This document shows positions 24,785-32,772 of a stretch of 47,203 bases of DNA, one piece after another. Both the position numbers and the translations under genes were made by a program. The DNA comes from Candidatus Enterococcus murrayae (GTDB lineage: Bacteria; Bacillota; Bacilli; Lactobacillales; Enterococcaceae), in assembly GCF_017315985.1 (NCBI RefSeq), contig NZ_JAFLVR010000042.1, positions 1 to 47,203 on the forward strand, written 5' to 3'. How positions within the stretch are numbered: position 1 is the first letter of the stretch; the number at the start of each line of letters is the position of its first letter. A model generated the notes under the pieces. That model saw only the letters and a program-made list of their open reading frames with translations, was not told the origin of the DNA and did no database searches.

Positions 24785-25684
24785 ATGTACTATCCATATT
24801 TACGAGGAAAACAGTTCGATCTTTTAGCAGTCACCACCTTAATCAAAGAACAACGCTGGTCAGGATCTATTCGTCCTATTATTGAACCCGTTCGTGATTC
24901 GGCGACCTTAAAGAAAACGATCGAATTATTTGACGAAAACGATATTGTTTGTTATTTAATAATGAATCCGCAAGTCGGAACCGCCAAGCTTTTTGAAGAA
25001 AAGCGGTTTGACTGGAATTTAAGTGATTCTACTAGTGTAAAAAAAGCAGAGATCGTAACTAAAGAGAATCCTTTTGACGCGGAGCTGTATTTATTCAATG
25101 CTCATTCTCCCCGTAAAACAGGAATGTTTGCTATTGAGAGTGATGATCTTACGGTTATTCCAGATCAAGGAAGATTTAGAATTTTAGATATTCCAAATAA
25201 AATTTTACTCAGAGAAGCCTTCCATTCGAGAAAAAATATTGCTGATTACGCTGAAAAAGCAGATGATTTTTTTGGTGATGAGCATCTGTACTTTGCATCT
25301 GATTCAATCGGGTTCAGTGATTACACGATTGAAGGTAGTCGTTATTTTGACAAAGGTGGTCCAAGTCGCGCACTTGCGATTCATATTAGCTATTTTGATG
25401 CGTATTTTAATATAAGAATCAAGCACTTTGTGTCTGATAGTAATGAGAATGCGCAGAATCAAGTAGGGAAGTTTTTCGAAGCATTAGACAAGTTAACAGA
25501 ATGGTACTCACGTAATCAAGATCAATTATTATTGACACTTGGACTAGAGGAACTGTTAAAATATCAAGAAACGAAAAAATTTCCAGGATTAGGGACGATC
25601 AAGAAGTGGTCCTTGGCACACCACTTAGAACTGATTGGAGCTTTTCTCGAGCAAGGCGATCATTGGCAGAGAGGATGGAAGTAA
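24785..25684 (+). CDS. sce7725 family protein (phage beta-protein-like)
   Basis: This 299-residue protein starts MYYPYLRGKQFDLLAV, the signature opening of the sce7725 family, and contains SDSIGFSDYTIEG and AIHISYF as seen in those proteins. The function is unknown. In many genomes sce7725 genes sit beside sce7726 genes in accessory islands. Here the partner position is taken by the MmcB-like nuclease gene. It probably overlaps or abuts the next gene: its stop is just before the GTG of the GNAT fusion. Confidence 0.75.
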   Translation: MYYPYLRGKQFDLLAVTTLIKEQRWSGSIRPIIEPVRDSATLKKTIELFDENDIVCYLIMNPQVGTAKLFEEKRFDWNLSDSTSVKKAEIVTKENPFDAELYLFNAHSPRKTGMFAIESDDLTVIPDQGRFRILDIPNKILLREAFHSRKNIADYAEKADDFFGDEHLYFASDSIGFSDYTIEGSRYFDKGGPSRALAIHISYFDAYFNIRIKHFVSDSNENAQNQVGKFFEALDKLTEWYSRNQDQLLLTLGLEELLKYQETKKFPGLGTIKKWSLAHHLELIGAFLEQGDHWQRGWK

Positions 25685-25685
25685 A

Positions 25686-26345
25686 GTGGGATATGAAGAT
25701 GAAGATTTTATTGTCAGACAGGCAAAACAAATGGGTGAGCTTTTAGGTGGCATACTCGGCAAAAAAGAGGCAGAGGCAATCCTTTCATTTGGCGATGAAG
25801 CAGCAATAAGCGAATCCAATGAACAAGTAGTTGATTTTCGACCAAGTACTCTGTCGGATTTGCCGGCAATCGGACTTATTATCGATGAGGCCAAGCAATA
25901 TCTAAAGGAACAAGGCTCTCCTCAGTGGCAAGATGGACATGAACCTCATGAGGCAGTAATTCGGGAGGACATACGTAAAAAAGCGAGTTATGTATTGACT
26001 TTAGGGGGCGAGATTGTTGGTACAGCGGCTCTGATCGCTGGAAAAGATCCAGTCTATGAAGCGATTGAGGGTGAGTGGCGAGGCGAAGGGCCTTATGTTT
26101 CATTGCATCATGTGGCAGTCAGTCAAAAGCATCGGGGAATTGGTTTGGGGAAGAACTTATTAACCTCAGCAATCAAAAAAGCACAAGCTTTGGGATATGA
26201 AGATATCCGAATTGATACGTATCCTGCCAACCAGCCGATGCTGGCTCTAATAGAAAAATGCGGCTTCACCTATTGCGGCATGATTCATTTTCCGTTTGAG
26301 CATGGGGAACGCAAGGCTTTCCAATTATTTCAGAGCCTTGCGTAA
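25686..26345 (+). CDS. DUF6483-like N-terminus fused to a GNAT acetyltransferase
   Basis: This is a 219-residue protein. The first about 40 residues (GYEDEDFIVRQAKQMGELLG) resemble the small DUF6483 proteins. From about residue 50 there is a GNAT domain with the acetyl-CoA loop QKHRGIGLGKNLL near residue 155 and a late ALIEKCGFTYCGM strand. The acceptor is unknown. GTG 25686 follows GAGGATGGAA by about 10 bases; the frame continues upstream to 25635 but would overlap the sce7725 gene. Its end overlaps the convergent kinase gene by 21 bases. Confidence 0.8.
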   Translation: MGYEDEDFIVRQAKQMGELLGGILGKKEAEAILSFGDEAAISESNEQVVDFRPSTLSDLPAIGLIIDEAKQYLKEQGSPQWQDGHEPHEAVIREDIRKKASYVLTLGGEIVGTAALIAGKDPVYEAIEGEWRGEGPYVSLHHVAVSQKHRGIGLGKNLLTSAIKKAQALGYEDIRIDTYPANQPMLALIEKCGFTYCGMIHFPFEHGERKAFQLFQSLA

Positions 26346-26867
26346 TTGAAGAAGCATTTCATCTAAAGAAGCTTCACCATCGATCTCGATTAGATTTGAA
26401 TATTTTTTTAAACGAACGAAGCTTTCTTGGTCTTCTTGAAAAATAGCCAAACGCCGTTTTAGATCTTCTGCAGATGCGCGTTTTTCAAGTCTACCAATCA
26501 TTGTTTCTTTGGAGATGCTGATCCAAATGGGGACCATTTGATCGCCAAAGAGACGCTGCAGGTTAATAAAGCCGGTCGTAGTGATTGGATCATAGCAATC
26601 GCCGGCAGCCAATGCTTCGCGCAGAGTTTCTTTAGCAATACCATAAAAGTGTTCATCATAAACATCGTATTCGGCAAATTGATCGTGATTCACCATTTGC
26701 TTAAACTCTTTTTTAGAAACAAAATAATAATCACGCCCGTGTATTTCATCTTTACGCGGAGCACGCGTCGTATAGGATACAATCTTTTGTTCAGGAGCGA
26801 AGGCTTTTTCAGCCAAGCTGGTTTTTCCTGAGCCGCTTGGTCCAATAAATAGGTAACAGTGATTCAT
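26325..26867 (-). CDS. Guanylate-kinase-like nucleoside monophosphate kinase
   Basis: This 180-residue protein has the P-loop GPSGSGKTS near residue 8, the GMP-contact block SYTTRAPRKDEIHGRDYYFVSKKEF and a lid region with arginines (IGRLEKRASAEDLKRRL). It resembles guanylate kinase but is shorter and divergent. It is likely a second copy beside a housekeeping gmk elsewhere, so substrate preference is uncertain. ATG 26867 is preceded by AGGACG. Its 3' end overlaps the GNAT gene by 21 bases in convergent orientation. It is divergent from the PBP gene, with about 70 bp between the starts. Confidence 0.82.
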   Translation of the reverse strand: MNHCYLFIGPSGSGKTSLAEKAFAPEQKIVSYTTRAPRKDEIHGRDYYFVSKKEFKQMVNHDQFAEYDVYDEHFYGIAKETLREALAAGDCYDPITTTGFINLQRLFGDQMVPIWISISKETMIGRLEKRASAEDLKRRLAIFQEDQESFVRLKKYSNLIEIDGEASLDEMLLQLRKALK

Positions 26868-26934
26868 AATTAACACGTCCTTTTTTTACAGTATAAAGAA
26901 AGAGGATGAAAGATGCTAGGGAGGGAATCTTATT

Positions 26935-28959
26935 ATGGATAGAACTACACGTAATAAAAAAGAAATGAATAAAGGGCCGATTATTCTTATCGGTATCATT
27001 GTAGTGCTCATCGCCGGCTTTTTCGGTGTGCGAGCTTACCAAACAAGTCAAGTTAAAAAGCAAGGGGAAGAGACGATCCAAGCCTTTGTGAAGCATTTAC
27101 AAAAGGGCAACTATCAAGAGCTTCCTAAAAGCTTAAACGCTGACTCCATGAAGAATAGTGGGTATTCAAAAAAACAAGTTGTGGAGAAATACCAATCAAT
27201 CTTTTCCGGTATCAGCGCTTCAAACATCAAGCTGAAAAATTTGACGGTGGATAAACAGGGAGATGATTTTCATTTTTCTTATGCTCTATCAATAAATACC
27301 GGATTTGGACAATTAAAGAACCAAAAATATTCTGGTACGTTGACCGACGGAGGCAAAGAGATTAATTGGAAGCCGAATTTGATTTTTCCAGGTATGTCTG
27401 GGAAGGACAAGATTAATTATTCTGTTGATCCAGCGATACGTGGCGAGATAGTAGATCGCAGTGGTCAGGGACTTGCAACAAACGGAACTGTCTATCAATC
27501 AGGTATTGTTCCGAAAAATCTTGGCAGCGGGGATGAACGAACGACAAGGATCGAAGCCATTGCAAAAAGCGTAGGCATGACTGTTAAAGACGTTGAAGCC
27601 GCATTATCACAGGCTTGGGTACAGGATGATTTTTTTGTTCCTTTAAAAACAACTGCAGAGGCTCCAAAAGAAACACCTGAAGGATTAGAAGTTAAGGAAA
27701 CAACAGGTCGAACCTATCCGTTAAAAGAAGCTGCTGCGCAACTAATTGGATATGTCGGCAAAGTAACGGCTGAAGATATGAAAAAAAATAATGATCTTGC
27801 TAGTGATAGCTTAATCGGACGCAGCGGACTGGAAAGGGCTTTAGACAAGCAGCTCCGTGGAAAAGATGGCGGCTCATTAGCCATTTTGGATAGTAAAGGC
27901 AATGAGAAAAAGGTTTTACAAACAGTTGAAAAAAAGGATGGCGAAAATGTTAAGTTAACAATTGATAGCCGCGCTCAGCAAATCGCTTATAATGGATTAA
28001 ATGGTCAAGCAGGTTCAAGTGTTGTAATGGCTCCAAAAACCGGAGATTTATTAGTTGCGGCTAGTTCACCAAGTTTTGATCCGAATAAAATGACGAACGG
28101 TATTAGTCAAACTGATTATGATGCGTACAGCAACGACAAGAATCAACCATTTATGAGCCGTTTTGCCACTGGCTATGCACCAGGTTCTACCTTTAAGACT
28201 ATTACCGCAGCCATTGGTTTAGATGCGGGAACTCTGAATCCAAATGAAGAACTAGCGATCAACGGCCTGAAGTGGCAGAAAGATAGTTCATGGGGGTCTT
28301 ATCAGGTAACTCGTGTTTCCGATGTAAGTCCGGTTAATTTAAGAACGGCTCTAGTCTATTCAGACAATATTTATATGGCACAAGAGACACTGAAAATGGG
28401 AGAAAAAACTTTCCGAACAGGATTAAATAAATTTGTCTTTGGAAAGGACTTGGATTTACCGATTGCAATGGATAAAGCCCAAATATCCAGCAAAGACAGC
28501 TTTGATTCTGAGATATTATTAGCAGATACAGGCTATGGACAAGGACAATTATTGATGAATCCAATTCAACAAATAACTGCTTATTCTGTCTTTCCTAACA
28601 AAGGAACAATGGTCTACCCTAAACTGATCGCTGATAAGGACACGATAGACAAGAAAGATGTTATCAAAGCTAGCTCCGCAGACATTATTAATGGTGATAT
28701 GCAAGCAGTTGTTAGTGATGAAAACGGTACGGCTCATAGTTTAGCAGCATTGAATATTCCGCTGGCTGCTAAAACTGGAACAGCTGAAATCAAGCAGAAG
28801 CAGGACGAAAAAGGGCAAGAAAACAGCTTTCTATATGCTTTTGACTCAGAAAAACAAAATTACTCAGTCGTAGAATTTTTAGAGGATAAGGCGGAAGGTA
28901 CTTCTGCAACAGAGCTTTCAAAAGAGTTGCTGACTTACTTAAACCAGACGTATCAATAA
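26935..28959 (+). CDS. pbp5: Low-affinity class B penicillin-binding protein (enterococcal PBP5/PBP4 type)
   Basis: This 674-residue transpeptidase cross-links peptidoglycan outside the membrane. It has one N-terminal helix (about 15-32), a MecA-N-like domain (35-145), a dimerisation domain and the transpeptidase domain. Catalytic motifs are S418-TFK, S476-DN and K613-TGT, each four residues before the E. faecium PBP5 numbers I remember. Met481 corresponds to Met485 there, a position changed to Ala or Thr in highly resistant strains, so this looks like a wild-type allele. Such PBPs give intrinsic low susceptibility to cephalosporins. GGGAGG precedes the ATG. No beta-lactamase or mec regulator is nearby, so this is a core gene. 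Confidence 0.95.
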   Translation: MDRTTRNKKEMNKGPIILIGIIVVLIAGFFGVRAYQTSQVKKQGEETIQAFVKHLQKGNYQELPKSLNADSMKNSGYSKKQVVEKYQSIFSGISASNIKLKNLTVDKQGDDFHFSYALSINTGFGQLKNQKYSGTLTDGGKEINWKPNLIFPGMSGKDKINYSVDPAIRGEIVDRSGQGLATNGTVYQSGIVPKNLGSGDERTTRIEAIAKSVGMTVKDVEAALSQAWVQDDFFVPLKTTAEAPKETPEGLEVKETTGRTYPLKEAAAQLIGYVGKVTAEDMKKNNDLASDSLIGRSGLERALDKQLRGKDGGSLAILDSKGNEKKVLQTVEKKDGENVKLTIDSRAQQIAYNGLNGQAGSSVVMAPKTGDLLVAASSPSFDPNKMTNGISQTDYDAYSNDKNQPFMSRFATGYAPGSTFKTITAAIGLDAGTLNPNEELAINGLKWQKDSSWGSYQVTRVSDVSPVNLRTALVYSDNIYMAQETLKMGEKTFRTGLNKFVFGKDLDLPIAMDKAQISSKDSFDSEILLADTGYGQGQLLMNPIQQITAYSVFPNKGTMVYPKLIADKDTIDKKDVIKASSADIINGDMQAVVSDENGTAHSLAALNIPLAAKTGTAEIKQKQDEKGQENSFLYAFDSEKQNYSVVEFLEDKAEGTSATELSKELLTYLNQTYQ

Positions 28960-29014
28960 AACACTTGTCTGAAAAGCTGATGCTTGGTAAGATATCCAAG
29001 AAGGACGGTGTCTT

Positions 29015-29197
29015 ATGAACAAGCGACAACGAAAAAAGCAGGCTTATAAGCAATATATTCGAGCAATTTTTGAAGGCTACGAAAAAATGCTGGAGGATTC
29101 CAGTATCAAGGAATTACATTTTAATTATTTAAAGGAAACGACTTACTTGGAACGTGATGACCAAGATAAGATTCATTTTACAACAAAGGAAAAGTAA
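29015..29197 (+). CDS. Small basic protein of unknown function
   Basis: This 60-residue protein opens with a lysine/arginine-rich stretch (NKRQRKKQAYKQYIRA) and continues mixed in charge, with no membrane segment. AAGGACGGTG precedes the ATG. It follows pbp5 by 55 bases and ends before a good terminator, so it is probably read through from the PBP gene. I do not recognise the family. Confidence 0.6.
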   Translation: MNKRQRKKQAYKQYIRAIFEGYEKMLEDSSIKELHFNYLKETTYLERDDQDKIHFTTKEK

Positions 29198-29206
29198 TTC
29201 TTAATA

Positions 29207-29243
29207 GGCTTCTCAGCGAAATATGCTGGGAGGTCTTTTTTTG
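29207..29243 (+). terminator. Terminator of the pbp5 unit
   Basis: An 11-pair stem, GGCTTCTCAGC with GCTGGGAGGTC (three G-T pairs), is followed by seven T. Confidence 0.83.
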
Positions 29244-29404
29244 TAAAAGGCATAGCATATCAAACTTTGCCACCTACTTAAGACTGAGAAAAAGGTTAAG
29301 AGATTCTTAGCTTAGTAAATAATTGTTTAAAGAAGAGGGATCTTAGTAAGCAAAAAAAGATAAATCAGCTAAAATGTATATATCAATGTACAGGAGGCAA
29401 TAAG

Positions 29405-30442
29405 ATGAAACTTCATAAATATATATTATTAGCAGGTTTAGGCCTTTCTATAGGTACTGGACTGATTAATCAAACGAAGGTCCATGCAGATTCTGATGAT
29501 GGAGCAATCAATGAACGTTGGGGGAAGCCTACATTTGTCGCTGGAGCTGGATTGAATCAGCAGCAATTAAATGAAACGATGGATAAATTGGGAATCAACC
29601 AGGATAGCGTGAAAATGGAGCAAGCGACTGGGGCTGATCTTGTAAAGTATTTAGGGTATGGCAGTGGAGATGACAGTGTTATGTTGAGCTCGGTCGTCGT
29701 AAATCGGGAAGATCAAGGAAAGGGAATCAATGTAAAAATATTGACTCCTCAAAACATCACCCAGATTACCGCAGATCAATACAAGAATCCTTTAGTTACA
29801 GCTGGTATCACTGATGCAACGGTTAAGGTTGCTAGTGTGGTGAAAGTAACAGGCGAGAGCGCTTTGACTGGTGTATACAAGGCTTTTGAATCTAATGGTG
29901 AAACTGTTGATCCTCAACGGGCGCAATTGGCACAAACAGAACTAGACACTACCTCAGATGTGTCTCAATCGGTCGTAAATAAAGCTAATGAGCAAAGTCA
30001 AAACCAAAATCTATCTGACAGTGAAAAAGAAAAGGCAGATGAGGCTTATAAAGCGCAATTGAATCAAACATTGGTTGATATTAAGAAAGACTTGGCTGAG
30101 CTGAAGGAAAAGCAAGGAGAGTTGGCTACTAAAGAAGATGTGGAAAAAATCGTTAATGATGCACTAGAAAAGAATAATTTATCACAATATGTTACGAAAG
30201 ACGATATCAATAAATTAGTGGCTTTGGGGCAAAAGTATCAAACAACAGATGGTGTGTTAGATAAAGAATCCATTGAGCAGTTAGACAAGATCAGCAACGA
30301 TTTCAAAGGAACAGTTAATAAAGTTTCTGATCAGCTCGGTAAATTCGGCGATTCTCTCAAAGGAACGTTGGAAGACAATCAAGGTTTCTTCGCAAATCTA
30401 TGGCAGCAAATCAAAGATTTCTTTGGCGGAGCAGCAAAATAA
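29405..30442 (+). CDS. Secreted DUF1002 domain protein
   Basis: This 345-residue protein has a Sec signal peptide (LHKYILLAGLGLSIGTGL, predicted cut after KVHA near residue 28). The DUF1002 region (residues 35-185) includes GLNQQQLNETMDKLGI and ATGADLVKYLGYG. The C-terminal 150 residues are helical and charged, with LAELKEKQGELATKEDVEK coiled coil and a final amphipathic LWQQIKDFFGG. DUF1002 proteins are common in Gram-positives but have no known function. AGGAGG precedes the ATG. It is monocistronic, with terminators on both sides. Confidence 0.9.
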   Translation: MKLHKYILLAGLGLSIGTGLINQTKVHADSDDGAINERWGKPTFVAGAGLNQQQLNETMDKLGINQDSVKMEQATGADLVKYLGYGSGDDSVMLSSVVVNREDQGKGINVKILTPQNITQITADQYKNPLVTAGITDATVKVASVVKVTGESALTGVYKAFESNGETVDPQRAQLAQTELDTTSDVSQSVVNKANEQSQNQNLSDSEKEKADEAYKAQLNQTLVDIKKDLAELKEKQGELATKEDVEKIVNDALEKNNLSQYVTKDDINKLVALGQKYQTTDGVLDKESIEQLDKISNDFKGTVNKVSDQLGKFGDSLKGTLEDNQGFFANLWQQIKDFFGGAAK

Positions 30443-30444
30443 TT

Positions 30445-30488
30445 AAAAAGATTGTGTCATTTTTTAAGTTTGACACAATCTTTTTTTA
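30445..30488 (+). terminator. Terminator of the DUF1002 gene
   Basis: A 15-bp stem, AAAAAGATTGTGTCA with its complement, has an 11-base loop and is followed by seven T. Confidence 0.9.
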
Positions 30489-30658
30489 GTATCCTTAACA
30501 GTTTATGCTTATCATTACGAGCCTGCTAGGGTAAAATAGAGAAGTGGGTTCCAATTCTAAAGGATAAAATTAGATTATTTTCTTGTTTGAATTGGTTCAA
30601 GAATAATTATGGTAATATTTATTATATAATTAATCAAAAAAATAAAGGAGGGTCTTAG

Positions 30659-31507
30659 ATGGAGACTCCAGAAAAACAGGAAGAACTTCAAACTGAAACA
30701 TCATTTGATTCAGTGAAAGAATCTGCTTCCGATGTGTTAGGTGGGTTGATGGGGCAGATCAGACGGTTAGAAGAGGCAATGAAAGCAGAGCGAATGGGCG
30801 ATGTTTACCAAATCTACTGGAATGAATTGCCGGCCTCGATCCAACAATCCAGCAATGCGAATCATGAGATCGATAATTTCTTGACAAGTAAGTTGGATCA
30901 AGAAATACAGAGGACGTTCCCATTTATGATCATGCGTGATGTCGTTTCACCAATTTTGATAAATTATCAGATCGGCAGTTATTATAGGGACCGCGCGGTC
31001 TTACAGGTTGATGCAACACAACCGACGATAAAAATATTACCTGAAATTCGTGAGCAATGGGAAAAGGCTCTGAAGGATGGGTATAAGGAACAGTTAGCAG
31101 AGCTTCAAAATCAACAGGATGACTTTGATGCGAAGACAATTGCTGCTCAGTCCGAATTACGGGAGCTCAATGGAAAAATTGCTCATCAAGAAAAACTTAA
31201 AGCTGAGTTGGAAGAAACGAAAAGCTTTATGAACCGTAAAAAAGTCGAAGAAGAGATCGAAGTGATCGATAGTAAGCTAAAAGAGTTGAAGCAGCAGCGG
31301 AGTCAGTGGACACCTTTTGTTGGCGATCAATTATCTGGCGAATCGCAAAAAATTGAATTAGCAAATCGAATTGCCAGTCTCTCGTTAGAGCAAGCGATTG
31401 CCACAAAAGAGCTTCGATTAATCAACAAGCGTTTTGGCGGTTTGGAAGAAATGGATACCGCGCTTGAGATTTTTATCAAGGATTTTCTAACTAGGGGGGC
31501 GGAATAA
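30659..31507 (+). CDS. Uncharacterised protein with coiled coil, first of a coupled pair
   Basis: This 282-residue cytoplasmic protein has a globular N-terminal half and a long charged coiled coil at about 155-235 (SELRELNGKIAHQEKLKAEL region), then a short helical end. It has no signal peptide, P-loop or metal motif. AAAGGAGGG precedes the ATG. Its TAA overlaps the ATG of the next gene by one base, which implies coupled translation and a shared complex or pathway. I do not recognise the family. Confidence 0.75.
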   Translation: METPEKQEELQTETSFDSVKESASDVLGGLMGQIRRLEEAMKAERMGDVYQIYWNELPASIQQSSNANHEIDNFLTSKLDQEIQRTFPFMIMRDVVSPILINYQIGSYYRDRAVLQVDATQPTIKILPEIREQWEKALKDGYKEQLAELQNQQDDFDAKTIAAQSELRELNGKIAHQEKLKAELEETKSFMNRKKVEEEIEVIDSKLKELKQQRSQWTPFVGDQLSGESQKIELANRIASLSLEQAIATKELRLINKRFGGLEEMDTALEIFIKDFLTRGAE

Positions 31508-32538
31508 TGACTGAAGAAAAGAATAAGATCAATCAAATTTATGATACTTTGGTCGATTCAGAAGAACCAGGCTTGAATATTCGTGAAAAAGAGATTCTTC
31601 ACCCCGATGAATCAACAGAAGAGTCAAATGAAGCCTTTAAGTCTGTGCCTCAAACGAAGCCTGTCAGCGACTCCTCTTTAAATTACTATGATAACCGTGA
31701 AGAGAACTATCAAGATTTATTGAGTTTAATTGATGATGCGGAAAAAGAAATCGCTGATCTGAAATTTAGAAAAGTCTTGATGGAATCTGATTTTCCAACA
31801 TTGTTGGATTACTTCAAGAAGATTTTTATTAAAGAGGAAATGTCGGCCTCAGCGATTGCCAAGGGTGCGCTATTAGAATATTTTACTTTTGAGTTGATCA
31901 AACCATTACAAAATCATGATCTGCACCTTTCAACCAATGAATTTTCGACTTGGGAAAGTAAACACTTTAATCTTTCCTATCGATTGACTAGTACAAATGA
32001 AATCAATTTCAGCTTTATGATGCCGACCTCTGATGGTAAATTTCGCAGTGAGAAAATCAAACTGATGGAAGTTTATCCTGAAACAATGAAGGTGACGGTT
32101 TTAAACGATGCAGTCTTAACCTTATTGAAGGATTGCTACAACAAACACATTTATACGAGTGGACAAAATTCAATGTTCAGCCGTGAAATGAATGACGTCA
32201 TGGCTCATATGAAGGATTTGGGCTTTGATTTTGATGAAAATCTTTTGGATAATAGTCAACCGCTTGATCTAGCGATAGACCTTCATCACAAAACACCGGT
32301 AGAAGTATTAGATAAGATTTTCATCACTGCGATGGATAATGATAATTATGATTTTAAAAAGGTTGATGAAAATAGCTATCTGGTAGCATTAGATGGCAAT
32401 CAAACGGTAACGATCAATCAAAATCTTAAGGATCAAACGAGCAGCTTGAAATTGAATACAGATCGCAAAAACAAATCATTAATCGAGTTCTTCGGCAGCT
32501 ATCCTTTCTTAGTTCCGTTGACAATTACTGATGAGTAA
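31507..32538 (+). CDS. Uncharacterised protein, second of a coupled pair
   Basis: This 343-residue protein has an acidic, low-complexity N-terminus (first 60 residues, rich in E and S), a central DYFKKIFIKEEMSASAIAKG helical segment and a beta-rich C-terminal half. The fold is not recognised and there is no membrane or secretion signal. It is translated by overlap with the preceding gene, and a strong hairpin follows 6 bases after its stop. The pair may be a lineage-specific two-component complex. Nothing in the neighbours shows its role. Confidence 0.75.
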   Translation: MTEEKNKINQIYDTLVDSEEPGLNIREKEILHPDESTEESNEAFKSVPQTKPVSDSSLNYYDNREENYQDLLSLIDDAEKEIADLKFRKVLMESDFPTLLDYFKKIFIKEEMSASAIAKGALLEYFTFELIKPLQNHDLHLSTNEFSTWESKHFNLSYRLTSTNEINFSFMMPTSDGKFRSEKIKLMEVYPETMKVTVLNDAVLTLLKDCYNKHIYTSGQNSMFSREMNDVMAHMKDLGFDFDENLLDNSQPLDLAIDLHHKTPVEVLDKIFITAMDNDNYDFKKVDENSYLVALDGNQTVTINQNLKDQTSSLKLNTDRKNKSLIEFFGSYPFLVPLTITDE

Positions 32539-32544
32539 GAATGA

Positions 32545-32601
32545 AACAACAAGCGTTGCATCAATTAAGATGCAACGCTTGTTGTTGTAAATGTTTTTTT
32601 T
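32545..32601 (+). terminator. Strong hairpin after the coupled pair
   Basis: A 16-bp perfect stem, CAACAAGCGTTGCATC (547-562) with 569-584, has an AATTAA loop. The T-run starts about 8 bases later, so it is a somewhat atypical terminator. Confidence 0.75.
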
Positions 32602-32681
32602 TCTCCAATTATTTTGCCGATTATTACGAATATCCCTTTGAAAAAAATTAAATTTTTAGGCTTTTTTCATAGGAAATCACG

Positions 32682-32717
32682 TTCACTCGTGAAAGTCCGC
32701 AAATCCTATGATATACT
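32682..32717 (+). promoter_or_regulatory. asnB promoter with a possible operator
   Basis: An extended -10, TG-A-TATACT (32709-32717), lies about 56 bp before the asnB start. Just upstream, where a -35 would be, is the inverted repeat TTCAC-TC-GTGAA (32682-32693), a possible binding site for a regulator. Confidence 0.45.
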
Positions 32718-32772
32718 TTGAAAGTTGATATGAAAGAGTATCATTTACCATGTTTGAAAGAGGGTAGATAGT

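Noticed and set aside
26935-28959. Acquired mecA
   Set aside because: Motif positions and flanking sequence fit the intrinsic enterococcal PBP. No mec regulators or recombinases are nearby.
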